A stretch of 62,037 bases of DNA, from positions 1,520,882 to 1,582,918 of the forward strand of contig NZ_MVJM01000001.1 of NCBI RefSeq assembly GCF_002156385.1, read 5' to 3'. The number at the start of each line of letters is the position of its first letter. Position 1 is the first letter of the stretch. The notes below the pieces were generated by a model, which was given only the letters and a program-made list of their open reading frames with translations, did not search any database and was not told the DNA's origin. This stretch comes from Halalkalibacter urbisdiaboli. Its GTDB lineage: Bacteria > Bacillota > Bacilli > Bacillales > Bacillaceae_D. Below are positions 1 to 8,801 of this stretch, in pieces. Made by a program: the position numbers and the translations under genes.

Positions 1-647
1 ACATAGTAGCCACTCTCAGGATCCGTTGTACTCTCCTTGACCTCCCTCGTCGTATCCTTCTTCGAGGGAGGTAAGGGCTTTTTTCCGTTTGCCTCTCTAT
101 CGACGTTAATCTCTTCCTCTAATTGTTTCTGATACGCTCGTGCTTCTGAACGGACGACTTTCTTTCCAAACTTCCGCTTATTTGCATTGGCCTTGACGTG
201 CGTTGAATCAATGAAGGCAATCTCTGGATTAACGAATCCCTTGTCCATTGCATTCCGAAGAATGCGGTAAAAGATCTGTTCAAACACATCACTTTCCCGG
301 AATCTGCGAGCATAATTCTTTCCGAACGTAGAAAAGTGAGGGATTTTATCCTCGAATCCAAATCCTAAAAACCATCGATAAGCCACATTAGTTTCAATCT
401 CTTTGATGGTCTGACGCATCGACCGAATGCCAAAGATATATTGAATAAAGACCATTTTCACTAAAACAACTGGATCGATACTAGGACGTCCTTTGTCGGA
501 AGAATAAAGATCTTTCACCAAATCATAGATGAAATCAAATTCCATAGAGTGATCCAATTTACGAACAAGATGGTCTTCTGGAACTAGCTTTTCAATCCAA
601 ACCATCTCCATTTGCATCCGCTTATCTTCCAACTTTTTTGACATCAT
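1..647 (-). mobile_element. IS1182-family transposase, N-terminal part, cut by window edge
   Basis: An open frame of about 215 codons on the minus strand runs off the left edge without a stop. Conceptual translation starts MSKKLEDKRMQM, continues with an N-terminal DUF772-like region (LVRKLDHSMEFDFIYDLV, GRPSIDPVVLVKM, IFGIRSMRQTIKEI) and reaches FIDSTHVKANANK, which holds the first catalytic Asp of the IS1182/IS5-type DDE transposases. The start is the ATG at 647 or 644. The remaining catalytic residues lie outside the window, so activity cannot be judged. The part seen is undamaged. I could not fix the inverted-repeat terminus upstream of the start. Confidence 0.85.
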
Positions 648-775
648 TCCCCATTCACCCCAGTCTTGTTTTCATTCATATTATAGAAAAAAATCTGTAA
701 ACTGTCTCCTATTTGCTTCGTATGAAGGATGGTTGAAGAGTAAGGGGATTCTCATGTCTCCTCTAAAAAAGCGGA

Positions 776-879
776 CGGGATGGGAGGGCCGACTCCTGCA
801 GGAGGAAGGGCAGGTGGAAATCCACCGGCGGAGCCGGTTAGTTCCACGCCCGCCTGCGGAAAGCGTGCCCCCCATCCCG
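776..879. repeat. GC-rich long-range inverted repeat element
   Basis: The outer arms CGGGATGGGAGGG (776-788) and CCCCCCATCCCG (868-879) are complementary and enclose smaller palindromes, including CTCCTGCAGGAG near 794, GGTGGAAATCCACC near 813 and CCGGCGGAGCCGG near 825. GC content is far above the flanking DNA. Similar GC-rich palindromic intergenic elements are scattered through Bacillus-type genomes. That this is one of them is inference, since only one copy lies in the window. Confidence 0.55.
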
Positions 880-925
880 GGAGCGGATTCGAAGCGACTA
901 GTCATGGCAACCCCCTCTCTAATCA

Positions 926-962
926 CAAAAAAGCCTGTCGACGCGAGACTTTGTCGACAGGC
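926..962 (-). terminator. Rho-independent terminator, likely for selO
   Basis: Perfect stem GCCTGTCGAC (933-942) / GTCGACAGGC (953-962) with a 10-nt loop. On the minus strand it is followed by a run of six T. It lies about 130 bp downstream of the selO stop. Confidence 0.75.
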
Positions 963-965
963 TGA

Positions 966-1003
966 AGCCCACTACTTCTAAAAAAGTGGGCTTAATTTTA
1001 TTT
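966..1003 (+). terminator. Second hairpin, plus-strand terminator-like
   Basis: Stem AGCCCACT (966-973) / AGTGGGCT (985-992), followed on the plus strand by TAATTTTATTT. It abuts the 926-962 hairpin, so the two could act as a bidirectional pair. No plus-strand gene that would need it is visible. Confidence 0.45.
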
Positions 1004-1095
1004 AAAATGATTTTATCAATACAGATACGCAAATCTTTTCCATCAAAACGCCTTCTACTTAAAAGTACTTTCATTCTAAATTAGCCCTAGATACA

Positions 1096-2568
1096 TTAAG
1101 TACCACAAAAAGTACGGTAAGGACGGTCTGATGGTTCAGAAACTGTCGTGTACTCAGTCTGTTCAGGTGAGTGCGCAAAAGGATTTGAAAGTACTTCAAG
1201 TAGTCTCTCCATCACGCTGAAATCTCCTTGTTCTGCAGCTTCTAGCGCCTCTTCTACCCGGTGGTTACGAGGAATTACCGCAGGATTAGAGTTTTTCATA
1301 AGTTCAAGCGAGGATACTTTTGATTCTTGCTGCCTATCTAATCTTGCCTTCCAACGTTCAGTCCATTGTACAAATTCTTCGGTTCCATGTAAGTCTGTAT
1401 CCTCTAGTTTTTCAAAGGTTAATGCGCGGAACGTATTAGTAAAGTCCGCACGATACTTATGCATCATATTTAGGAGGTCTTCAATAAGGGATTCATCCTG
1501 TTGTTCTTCGTTTATAATTCCTAACTTAGCTCTCATTCCCTCAAGCCAATGATGGCGATACAAATCAGGAAACTCTAAAATTGTATCTTGAGCGAGTTTA
1601 ACTGCCTCCTCTTGATCATCGTGCAGAAGCTGCAATAGTGCTTCAGCAAATCGCGCAAGGTTCCATCCAGCCATCTTCGGTTGATTACTATAAGCATAAC
1701 GACCTTGCCTGTCAATCGAACTGAAAACCGTTGCAGGATCATACGTATCCATAAAAGCGCAAGGGCCATAGTCAATTGTTTCTCCACTGATCGTCATGTT
1801 ATCAGTATTCATTACCCCATGTATAAAGCCAACTAGCTGCCATTTGGCAATTAACTTCGCCAGACGTTTTATTACTTCTCTCAGTAGCGAAAGATAGCGA
1901 TTTTCAGTAGCATCAATATTTGGATAATGCCGTTTAATCGTATAATCAGCTAATGCTCGGAGTTCCTCAACTGTTCCCCATTTTGCAGCGTATTCAAAGG
2001 TGCCAACGCGTAGATGACTTGCAGCTATACGGGTTAGAATTGCACCAGGTAGATCCGTTTCGCGGATAACGGTTTCACCGGTTGATACCACAGCTAGACT
2101 ACGGGTAGTTGGGATACCGAGTGCATGCATAGCCTCGCTGATGATGTATTCACGTAGCATCGGTCCGAGTGCAGCTCGACCATCCCCCCCGCGGGAATAT
2201 GGCGTTCTACCTGAACCTTTAAGCTGAATATCAAAGCGCTCGCCTTGAGGAGTTATTTGCTCACCAAGCAAGATGGCGCGACCGTCCCCTAACATCGTAA
2301 AATGTCCGAATTGATGGCCCGCGTATGCTTGAGCGAGAGGTGAAGAGCCTTCTGGAATTTGGTTGCCTGCAAATACCTCCACGCCCTCTTCGCTTTTTAA
2401 TGCCTCGTTTTTCAATCCTAGGGATGCAGCTAACGAATCATTAAAAATAACCAATTTCGGTGCGCGTACAGGAGTGGGATTGTGGCTTGTAAAGAATGAT
2501 TTTGGCAGACGAGCATAACTATTGTCTAAGTTCCATCCTGCTTCGATTATTGTTTTACTCTTTGTCAT
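1096..2568 (-). CDS. selO: Protein adenylyltransferase SelO (YdiU/UPF0061 pseudokinase)
   Basis: SelO proteins have a kinase fold with ATP bound in flipped orientation and transfer AMP to Ser, Thr or Tyr of target proteins, with a role in redox stress known from E. coli. The roughly 490-residue length is normal for the family. Visible signatures are [18 protein letters not shown] near residues 80-97, [20 protein letters not shown] with the nucleotide-binding Arg and Gly residues, HGVMNTDNM with the metal-binding Asn and Asp, DYGPCAFMD, and the conserved C-terminal TFCGT, whose Cys replaces the selenocysteine of eukaryotic forms. Two ATG codons stand in tandem (2571 and 2568). The upstream AAAGGAGAT is better spaced for the second, so I use it. 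The gene stands alone, with AT-rich DNA upstream and a terminator downstream at 926-962. Confidence 0.93.
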   Translation of the reverse strand: MTKSKTIIEAGWNLDNSYARLPKSFFTSHNPTPVRAPKLVIFNDSLAASLGLKNEALKSEEGVEVFAGNQIPEGSSPLAQAYAGHQFGHFTMLGDGRAILLGEQITPQGERFDIQLKGSGRTPYSRGGDGRAALGPMLREYIISEAMHALGIPTTRSLAVVSTGETVIRETDLPGAILTRIAASHLRVGTFEYAAKWGTVEELRALADYTIKRHYPNIDATENRYLSLLREVIKRLAKLIAKWQLVGFIHGVMNTDNMTISGETIDYGPCAFMDTYDPATVFSSIDRQGRYAYSNQPKMAGWNLARFAEALLQLLHDDQEEAVKLAQDTILEFPDLYRHHWLEGMRAKLGIINEEQQDESLIEDLLNMMHKYRADFTNTFRALTFEKLEDTDLHGTEEFVQWTERWKARLDRQQESKVSSLELMKNSNPAVIPRNHRVEEALEAAEQGDFSVMERLLEVLSNPFAHSPEQTEYTTVSEPSDRPYRTFCGT

Positions 2569-2571
2569 CAT

Positions 2572-2887
2572 ATCTCCTTTTTTTCCTTTGTCTTTTTGAA
2601 GTGCAACTATTTCTTTTACTTAAATCAATCTTTTATATTTTTTACCTACTTATCATAACAATACAGGGACTTCATTGGATGTTTCCTCCAATTTTATGCC
2701 ATCCAACATCCTGTTTCAATTATTTCCCAAACATTTCACTTGGTCTAAGTGGTAATTCTAAATAATGGTGCCGTATTGTGTGTCTTTTTTTTAAAAGTGT
2801 ACCAATTGACTAAACAATAGCCATTTGTATTAATTTTTATTATTAATCACGATAGATAATTTATAATTAACATATTTGTTGATTTTG
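2572..2887. other. AT-rich intergenic region, no gene seen
   Basis: Very AT-rich, with only short spurious frames. It probably holds the selO promoter, but I cannot pick -35 and -10 boxes with confidence. It also covers the place where the rest of the truncated AraC gene (2888-3058) would lie. I see no recognisable AraC helix-turn-helix coding sequence in it. Confidence 0.5.
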
Positions 2888-3058
2888 TTAAATCGAAAAG
2901 GTCTCGACACCTTCGAGCGTTTGCAGCCAATGATAATATGGATAACCCTCTGGCCTAGCAAAATCCTCTTCCTGTGGATTATAACCTATACTTTCAATAA
3001 ATAAAGGTAAGGTTTTCTCAATAGAAGAAAAGGTATAGCGTATTTTTACATTATCCAT
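2888..3058 (-). pseudogene. AraC-family regulator, N-terminal fragment only
   Basis: A 56-codon frame starts at ATG 3056-3058 behind a good ribosome binding site (GGGAG, 8 nt spacing). The peptide includes LPLFIESIGYNPQEED and RPEGYPYYHWLQTLEG, which resembles the start of the cupin-like sensing domain of AraC-type regulators that control sugar operons in Bacillus. After TLEGVETFSI it stops, and no helix-turn-helix region follows. Full regulators of this type are about 280 residues, so this is a remnant. It lies on the same strand just downstream of the GH42 gene and was plausibly the galactan-locus regulator. The regulator assignment rests on about 45 residues. Confidence 0.65.
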
Positions 3059-3103
3059 TTTTTTCTCCCAACTTTACACGAGTTTCCAATGTCATGTTCA
3101 TTA

Positions 3104-3140
3104 TAGTAAAAGCCTGTGAAGGTATGCATCCCCTCACAAG
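3104..3140 (-). terminator. Likely terminator of the GH42 transcription unit
   Basis: On the minus strand CTTGTGAGGG pairs with CCTTCACAGG, followed by TTTTACT. It begins just after the GH42 stop at 3156 and lies before the AraC fragment. Confidence 0.55.
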
Positions 3141-3155
3141 TTTTCGCTATACTTA

Positions 3156-5243
3156 TTAACATTTTTTCAATACAACGACACCATAAGGCTTAAGTACGAC
3201 TGTTGACTTTATTTCTCTTTGGCTCACCATATCTACATACACGTGATCTTTTGTTAATTTGACCGTTTGTTCGTGATCATTAAAGTTCATAACAAAAGTG
3301 TATTCATGATGTTCATTCGCTCTTCTTTGTACACTAACACCTTTGGGGATTTCCTCTGAAAATACCGATTTAATATCTAATCGTTCCGCCATCTCCCCAT
3401 AAAAATCATCATGAAATTGGGCGTCATTTCGCGATGCAATATAATAGGCCTCGCCTTTGCCATAACGGTTTACCGTTAAAGCAGGCATACCTTGGTAATA
3501 ATCATGTTGGAATTCCGCCAACACGTTTGCTCCTTTAGGATGCACCACTTCACAATAATCTCTAGCCTTATATGTTTGAGAGAGATTTAAACTAGATTCT
3601 TCTTTAAACTTCACTTCATTGAACTCTTTATCGTAAAGTGTATCAATTTCCTCTGCCCAAATTCCTAAAACATTTTTTAATGGCCCCGGAAATCCTCCTA
3701 AGAAACACAAGTCATGTTCATCAACAATGCCACTCCAATAGGTTGATACAAACGTTCCCCCATTTGAGACAAACGTTTCGATTCGTTCTGCCACTCCAGG
3801 GCGAACCATATAAAGCATTGGCGCAATAACTAATTTGTATTTTGACAAATCTTTATCCATTGAGATTACATCTACAGGGATTCCCTTTTTCCAAAATGCC
3901 TGGTACTGTGCTTGGCATGTATTAATATATTCTTTGTTTTCAATTTTCAATCCCTGCGCATCATCAATCGCCCACTGATTTTCCCAATCATAAATGATCG
4001 CTACCTCTGCCTCTACTGAAGCACCAACAACCTCTTGGAGATTCTCTAATACCTCACCAAGCTCAGCAACCTCACGGAACACCCGATTATGTTCATGCCC
4101 AACATGATCAACGACAGCCCCATGGAATTTCTCCGATGCTCCTCGACCTTTTCTCCATTGGAAATATAAAATTGAATCGGCACCGTGAGCAATAGATTGC
4201 ATTGAAGATAATAGATGCATACCTGGTCGTTTTGTTTTGTTTACTTTATGCCAGTTCACAAGACTCGGGGTACATTCCAATATTAAGAAAGGTTGGCCAT
4301 CTTTTAAGGAACGATACATATCATGAACAAAGCCAACATCCGCCGCAAGCTCTGACGTTTCTTGATAATCTCCATGCCACGCTGGATAACTATCCCATGT
4401 GACAACATCTACTTCTTTTGCAAACTTATCATAGTTCAAACCTAGAAATGGCCCCATCTCTGGATAACTTCCCATAAAATTAGTTGTAACCGGAATCGTA
4501 GGCGTGATTTCTCTTAAAGGTACGATTTCATTTTTATAAAAATCAATCGTTTGCTCTGTCACAAACCGTTTCCAATCTAAGTTATGGCCATGAACCTGGT
4601 TCTCGCCATGCGGTGCTGGAGATTCAATTTGCTCCCAATTACTAAATGTATGACTCCAAAATCCAGTCCACCAGGCATGGTTTAGTTCATCTAAATTATT
4701 GTGATACTTCTCTTTTAACCATTCTCTAAATGCAGCCTGACAAAGGTCACAATGACATTCCCCGCTATACTCATTCGATACATGCCACATAATGAGCGCT
4801 GGATGGTCTTTATAGCGTTCTGCTAATATTCTATTAAACTGTTGCGTCTTTTCGCGATAGACAGGTGAAGTGAAACAATGATTATGTCTTAAGCCATGCA
4901 AATTTCTTTGTCTGTTTTTTTCAACACGAAGTACTTCAGGGTATTTTTGTGAAAGCCAAGCTGGCCTCGCCCCACTCGGTGTTGCTAAAATTACATGAGA
5001 TCCTTGTTCAGCTAAGCCATTTATAATTTTATCTAACCATTCAAATGTATAGGTCCCTTCTTCCGGCTCAATTGCACTCCATCCAAAAATATTAATAGAA
5101 AACGTATTGCACTTAGCGAGCTTCATTAAACGATAGTCTTCCTCGATGATGTCAGGATAACCAACCCATTGATCCGGGTTATAATCACCACCATGCATAA
5201 AGCCTTTTACTTTTGGATGAATGGTTGAGTATTTTTTTTTCAT
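3156..5243 (-). CDS. GH42 beta-galactosidase
   Basis: A 695-residue glycoside hydrolase family 42 enzyme of the usual length (B. subtilis GanA is 687). It would hydrolyse terminal beta-galactosyl residues, here probably galacto-oligosaccharides from type I galactan. There is no signal peptide, so it is cytoplasmic. Visible signatures: HGGDYNPDQW at 17-26; acid/base Glu158 in MWHVSNEYSG; nucleophile Glu323 in LILECTPS; and Cys123, Cys163, Cys165 and Cys168, matching the structural zinc cluster of Thermus A4 beta-galactosidase. The C-terminal trimerisation and Greek-key domains appear complete. The start has AAAGGAG upstream. It is the last gene of a unit whose two upstream permease genes are both disrupted, so it is an intact enzyme without a working importer in this locus. 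YesZ-type specificity for pectin fragments is possible. Confidence 0.92.
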   Translation of the reverse strand: MKKKYSTIHPKVKGFMHGGDYNPDQWVGYPDIIEEDYRLMKLAKCNTFSINIFGWSAIEPEEGTYTFEWLDKIINGLAEQGSHVILATPSGARPAWLSQKYPEVLRVEKNRQRNLHGLRHNHCFTSPVYREKTQQFNRILAERYKDHPALIMWHVSNEYSGECHCDLCQAAFREWLKEKYHNNLDELNHAWWTGFWSHTFSNWEQIESPAPHGENQVHGHNLDWKRFVTEQTIDFYKNEIVPLREITPTIPVTTNFMGSYPEMGPFLGLNYDKFAKEVDVVTWDSYPAWHGDYQETSELAADVGFVHDMYRSLKDGQPFLILECTPSLVNWHKVNKTKRPGMHLLSSMQSIAHGADSILYFQWRKGRGASEKFHGAVVDHVGHEHNRVFREVAELGEVLENLQEVVGASVEAEVAIIYDWENQWAIDDAQGLKIENKEYINTCQAQYQAFWKKGIPVDVISMDKDLSKYKLVIAPMLYMVRPGVAERIETFVSNGGTFVSTYWSGIVDEHDLCFLGGFPGPLKNVLGIWAEEIDTLYDKEFNEVKFKEESSLNLSQTYKARDYCEVVHPKGANVLAEFQHDYYQGMPALTVNRYGKGEAYYIASRNDAQFHDDFYGEMAERLDIKSVFSEEIPKGVSVQRRANEHHEYTFVMNFNDHEQTVKLTKDHVYVDMVSQREIKSTVVLKPYGVVVLKKC

Positions 5244-5282
5244 ATTAAATAAGTCTCCTTTATACGAATTTCTTGCAATCTT

Positions 5283-6211
5283 CTACTCTTTTACAGCACT
5301 TCCAAGCATGCCGGAAATAAATTGTTTCTGTAACATTAAGAAGAAGATAATAATTGGAATTGTAGCAATGGTAATACCGACCATAATCTGTCCATAATCA
5401 ATCATTGAAATCCCAATCAAACTTGATAAAGCTACCGGAATTGTATACATTTCCTTTGATGTTGTTGCTACTAATGGCCACATAAAATTATTCCACTGCA
5501 TCATAAACAAATAGATGGATGTTGCTGCTAAAGCTGGGTTCATAGAAGGTAACACAACTGACCAAAATATTTTCAGCTCTCCTGCACCATCAATTCGAGA
5601 TGCCTCGATTAAAGAACTCGGAAAGGATAAAAAGTTCTGTCTCATAAGAAAGATAGCAAATGGAAAGAACAACTGAGGTGCGATAAGCGCAAAATACGTG
5701 TTTAGTAAATTAAAATTTACCATCATACGAAACAGCGGAATTAATGTAGCTTGATAAGGAATCATCATCGATAGCATAAAAATCATAAAGATCGTATTAG
5801 TCCCTTAAACTGAAACTTTGATAATGCGTATGCGGCTAAAGTACAAACAGCCAATGACAGCACAACAAACGTTAACGAAACAAACAAAGAGTTAAATAAT
5901 ACACGATAAATCCCGATAGCATTATTTAAATTTGTAAAGTTTATTAAGAATTGATCTCCAAATGTTAGTGTTGGCGGGTTTGTAAATATTTTACTTGTAT
6001 GATTTGTTGAACCTACAAACATCCAATAAAATGGGAAGATAGAGATAAACAAAAATACACACAATAAAACGTACATAACTATTTTATTCACCAATTGACT
6101 ATTCTTTTCCTTTTTCTTTACCTTATCATTACCCACGATTTCTAAAGTCTCCTTCCTGGCCTCTTCTGGATTCATTTCTTCGTGTTGTTGTTTCTCTTTT
6201 TTGAGCGCCAT
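5283..6211 (-). pseudogene. ABC sugar permease (MalG/GanQ type), frameshifted
   Basis: Two overlapping frames together make one inner-membrane permease of a carbohydrate ABC importer. The first (from ATG 6211, chosen because GGGAG is well spaced for it) has a charged cytoplasmic N-terminus, a first membrane helix, and ends KFQFKGLIRSL. The second continues IFMIFMLSMMIPYQATLIPLF, with the EASRIDGAGELKIFWSVVLP signature of the EAA loop that contacts the ATPase, and ends GMLGSAVKE. Joining at the KG codon near 5798-5804 with one extra base restores KG-TNTIFMIFML, so one base appears lost. The first frame's stop overlaps an ATG of the second (ATGA), but that ATG lies inside a membrane helix with no ribosome binding site of its own. 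I read it as a pseudogene, though a sequencing error cannot be excluded. Confidence 0.8.
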
Positions 6212-6212
6212 T

Positions 6213-7064
6213 TTAGTCATCTCCCGTCACTTTTATCTGAATAAACGCAAGCACTGCTACGATAAGTACAATGACATAAGCCATGGCTGATGCATATCCA
6301 AACTCAAAATAGTTAAAACCGACACAGTAAATATATAACCCTAACGTTAAGGTAGAATCAGCAGGGCCACCTCTTGTCAAATTGTACGGCTCGTCAAATA
6401 GTTGTAATGTTGAAATCGTTGATATAATCGCCGTAAATAAAATGACTGGTTTCAACTGTGGAACCGTAACACTAAAAAACTTCCTTATCTTACCGGCCCC
6501 GTCCATTGAAGCTGCTTCATATAGTTCATTAGGGATATTTTGCATAGCCGCTAAATAAATGACCATATTGTATCCAGTCCATCTTCACGTCATCGCCATA
6601 ATAATAGAAACCTTCGCCCAAAATGGATGAGCCAACCACGGGATATTATTAATTCCTAAGTACCCTAAAAATTGGTTAACTAGACCTGAATCTTGTAACA
6701 TAATCGAAAATAAAATCGCATATGCAACAAGTGAGGTAACAGCTGGCATAAAGAACCCTACGCGAAAGAAACCTCTAAATCTTAGTAACTTACTATTTAA
6801 TGCATTCGCTAGGATTAATGCCAAGCCCAACATGATTGGGATTTGAATGATAAAAAAGATAAATGTATTTTTTAAAGCTTCATAAAAAACCATATCTTTA
6901 AATAAACGAATGTAATTTGAAAATCCAGCAAATATATACTCCCCGCCCTCAAGCTTCTGGAAACTGAGAATCAAAGAAGCTACAATTGGATAGGCAGTAA
7001 AGCAAAGAAATAGAATAAGTGCTGGAGCTAAAAATAGAAAAGGAGCATACCTGTTGTACGACAT
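6213..7064 (-). pseudogene. ABC sugar permease (MalF/GanP type), in-frame nonsense codon
   Basis: This is the partner permease. The frame runs MSYNRYAPFLFLAPALILF to SIIMAMT, meets TGA at 6585-6587, then continues in the same frame with RWTGYNMVIYLAAMQNIP, EAASMDGAGKIRKFFSVTVP (EAA loop) and ends IQIKVTGDD. In the family this site reads MTWRWTGYN, so TGA replaces the Trp codon TGG by a single substitution. The reading frame on both sides is otherwise clean, at about 283 codons, near the usual length. The start ATG 7064 has only a weak AAGG upstream and lies a few bases from the broken end of the GH53 gene, so the original N-terminus and promoter may be lost. The unit would have gone permease, permease, GH42; no solute-binding protein or ATPase is present. 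Confidence 0.82.
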
Positions 7065-7070
7065 ATCATT

Positions 7071-7750
7071 TTACCTTATAATTTGAATGATATGGCTTCC
7101 CGTTATAACAAGGAAGTTATGGTTGTCGAAGTAGGCGGTCACGAAAATAGCCCTACCGATACCTATTGGACAATACACGAGACGATCAATGCTGTGAAAG
7201 AGATTCCGAACGGAAAAGGAATTGGAGTATTCTATTGGGAGCCTCTAGGTCACTCGAGCGTTCTTCCTGATGGCTATCCAGTAGGAGCAGCTAAAGCAGT
7301 ATCTGAAAATGTCTTACAATTAACGACAGCGATGGATGCTTTCAGTGGCGCCTCAGGGTCAACACAAAGTTCAGGAGTTAATATTGCCACAAATCCTGGT
7401 TTTGAAGTTGATGGTTCTACACAGAACCCATCGGGGTGGACCACTTGGTCAAATGGACATGACAACGCTAATTATACGGAAGCTAGTGGATATACGGGAA
7501 GCTTCAAATTATCTCATTGGAAGAACACTTCCTATCAGCTTAGTACGTACCAGATAAAAACAGGGATTTCGAATGGTACGTATACAATGAAAGCATGGGT
7601 TAAGAGTAGTGGTGGATTTAACACAAGCCAAATGTATGTTAAAAACTTTGGAGGAACGGAAAAAAATGTTGCTATTCCCGCAACAAGTGCTTGGACGCAA
7701 ATGCAAATAACTGGATTAATATAGACCACGTAGAGTTTTATAAAAATTAA
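7071..7750 (+). pseudogene. GH53 endo-beta-1,4-galactanase remnant with CBM61-like module
   Basis: The frame contains LNDMASRYNKEVMVVEVGGHE and GKGIGVFYWEPLG, the C-terminal end of a GH53 arabinogalactan endo-galactanase: VVEVGG carries the nucleophile region and FYWEP is the last barrel strand. A linker and a C-terminal module then follow, starting NIATNPGFEVDGSTQNPSGW, which resembles galactan-binding CBM61. The signal peptide and about two thirds of the barrel are absent. The module is also damaged: the frame ends MQITGLI-stop at 7724, while the next frame at the same place reads ANNWINIDHVEFYKN-stop to 7750, the expected module end. About 20 residues are missing between them. The sequence CAAATAACTGG is read in both frames, which suggests deletion between short repeats. 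The first in-frame start (TTG 7083) is not a real start. Confidence 0.8.
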
Positions 7751-8158
7751 TTTACCGGAAAACGCTTCGCTTATTACAAAGAGGCCACTGAAAAGGTGGT
7801 TTATCATATACAAAGGGTGGAGACACAACTTGCTAATGTTTAGAGAGTTAAGGTTAATGTTGGAAATTTTCAGAAACTGAATTTTTCCACAAATCTCCAC
7901 CTTCAAAATTCTAATCTTTATGTGTAATTGTTATATACCGCGTAAAAGTTAAACCCCCCATAACAAAAAATCCCCCAAACTCTGAGTATCAGGGAACATA
8001 AAACACACTTCAATTTCCAACTAAAAACCGATAAACCTATTAATACTAAGCTATTTCAACTCTATCAACGCAACGCACTCAACATGGGATTGGATGGAAT
8101 GGTGATAATATTTCACAAAAAAATGGAGAGTATATTTCCACATCAAATCATTATATTG
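7751..8158. other. Gene-free stretch with fossil of an rlmCD 3' end
   Basis: The left half is AT-rich with no recognisable gene. The right half (about 7968-8092) is a diverged copy of the sequence at the 3' end of rlmCD, described separately. The last 20 bases belong to the tetR promoter. Confidence 0.55.
7968..8092 (-). repeat. Diverged direct repeat of the rlmCD 3' end (copy A)
   Basis: This stretch aligns along about 120 bp with 9949-10068, in the same orientation, by my reading at roughly 70-80 percent identity. Shared blocks include AAATCCCCC near the left and CTCTATCAACRCAACRCACTC at the right. Read on the minus strand, its right end encodes HVECVALIELK-stop, matching [11 protein letters not shown]-stop at the end of RlmCD. 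No further RlmCD coding sequence precedes it, so this is a gene-tail fossil. With copy B it flanks the tetR cassette. Confidence 0.6.
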
Positions 8159-8176
8159 ACTGACCGTTCGGTTAGT
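8159..8176. promoter_or_regulatory. TetR-type operator in the tetR promoter
   Basis: Near-perfect palindrome ACTGACCG-TT-CGGTTAGT, the usual shape of TetR/AcrR-family operators. It overlaps a plausible -35 TTGACT (8156-8161) and the spacer before a weak -10 (TTTAAT, 8179-8184), 41 bp before the TTG start of tetR. This placement suggests autorepression. A very similar palindrome stands at 8831-8848. Confidence 0.75.
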
Positions 8177-8216
8177 ATTTTAATAAAAATTAAAATCATA
8201 AAAGAGGAGGGTTAAC

Positions 8217-8801
8217 TTGACTCAGGATTTAAGAATTACTAAGGGCAACGAAACTAAAGATCGCATTCTAGCTGCCTCTATGAAAATCATTTCTGAAGAA
8301 GGAATCGAGGGATTAAGCGCAAAAAAAATAGCTAATCTTTCAGGAATTAGTAAGAGTAATATATTTCACCATTTTGGATCTGTAGATGAAGTTTTAAATG
8401 TGATTTTCGAGAACATCCTTGCTTATTTAGTGACACCAGTTAGATCCCACCAGGGCCCAGACTTAGAAACATTTCTTTTTTTTCTTGGGGAGAGTATCTA
8501 CTCATTAAGTGAAGAAGAAAAGTTATCACTTTCTGTTTTACTTAATTTCTATAATACTTGCTTATACAATGAAAAATATAGAGCCTACTTATTAAAGACC
8601 AAAGATGAGATGATTAATGCTATTGCTACACAATTATCGCGCTATAGTTCCCAAAGAAAAGAGCGACTTTTAAAAATTTCAGAAATGATCATCATGACAT
8701 TAGATGGTTATGGTCTACATTTTTTATTAGAATCTGATAGTGTTACACTTAAAGAAATTTGGACTTTACAAGTAGAAACATGGCAGTCTTTATTAAAATA
8801 A
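8217..8801 (+). CDS. TetR/AcrR-family transcriptional regulator
   Basis: A 194-residue one-component regulator. The N-terminal helix-turn-helix spans about residues 15-60 (TKDRILAASMKIISEEGIE, then LSAKKIANLSGISKSNIFHHF), ending in the typical xFHHF turn. The C-terminal helical ligand-binding domain is divergent, so its inducer cannot be read. Start is TTG at 8217 behind GAGGAGGG, a strong site that decides the start. Palindromes in its own promoter (8159-8176) and before the next gene (8831-8848) imply that it represses itself and the membrane-protein gene. Its last codons form the left arm of its terminator. The cassette sits between duplicated rlmCD tails, which suggests acquisition as a unit. 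Confidence 0.9.
   Translation: MTQDLRITKGNETKDRILAASMKIISEEGIEGLSAKKIANLSGISKSNIFHHFGSVDEVLNVIFENILAYLVTPVRSHQGPDLETFLFFLGESIYSLSEEEKLSLSVLLNFYNTCLYNEKYRAYLLKTKDEMINAIATQLSRYSSQRKERLLKISEMIIMTLDGYGLHFLLESDSVTLKEIWTLQVETWQSLLK

Larger units (their letters stand above)
648..1095. other. Gene-free stretch between transposase and selO
   Basis: This stretch holds the upstream end of the insertion sequence (about 648-740), a GC-rich folded element (776-879) and two adjacent hairpins (933-962 and 966-992). Short open frames cross it on both strands, but they lie in the palindromic GC-rich sequence, lack ribosome binding sites and resemble no family I know. I see no gene. Confidence 0.6.

Noticed and set aside
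119-361. 80-codon minus-strand frame within the transposase
   Set aside because: It is out of frame with the clear IS1182-type transposase reading.
681-981. Overlapping open frames of 61-82 codons on both strands
   Set aside because: They lie in the GC-rich palindromic element, lack ribosome binding sites and have low-complexity, Arg/Pro/Ser-rich products resembling no family.
6582-6590. Selenocysteine or Trp recoding of the TGA in the GanP-type permease
   Set aside because: The family has Trp, not Cys, here; I see no SECIS-like hairpin noted with it, and the neighbouring permease and galactanase are also broken, so plain nonsense decay is simpler.
7751-7775. cre-like GGAAAACGCTTCGC after the GH53 remnant
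   Set aside because: Three mismatches at consensus ends, and it lies downstream of a dead gene.
7274-7906. Minus-strand frames across the GH53 remnant
   Set aside because: Shadow frames; the plus strand carries recognisable GH53 and CBM61 residues.
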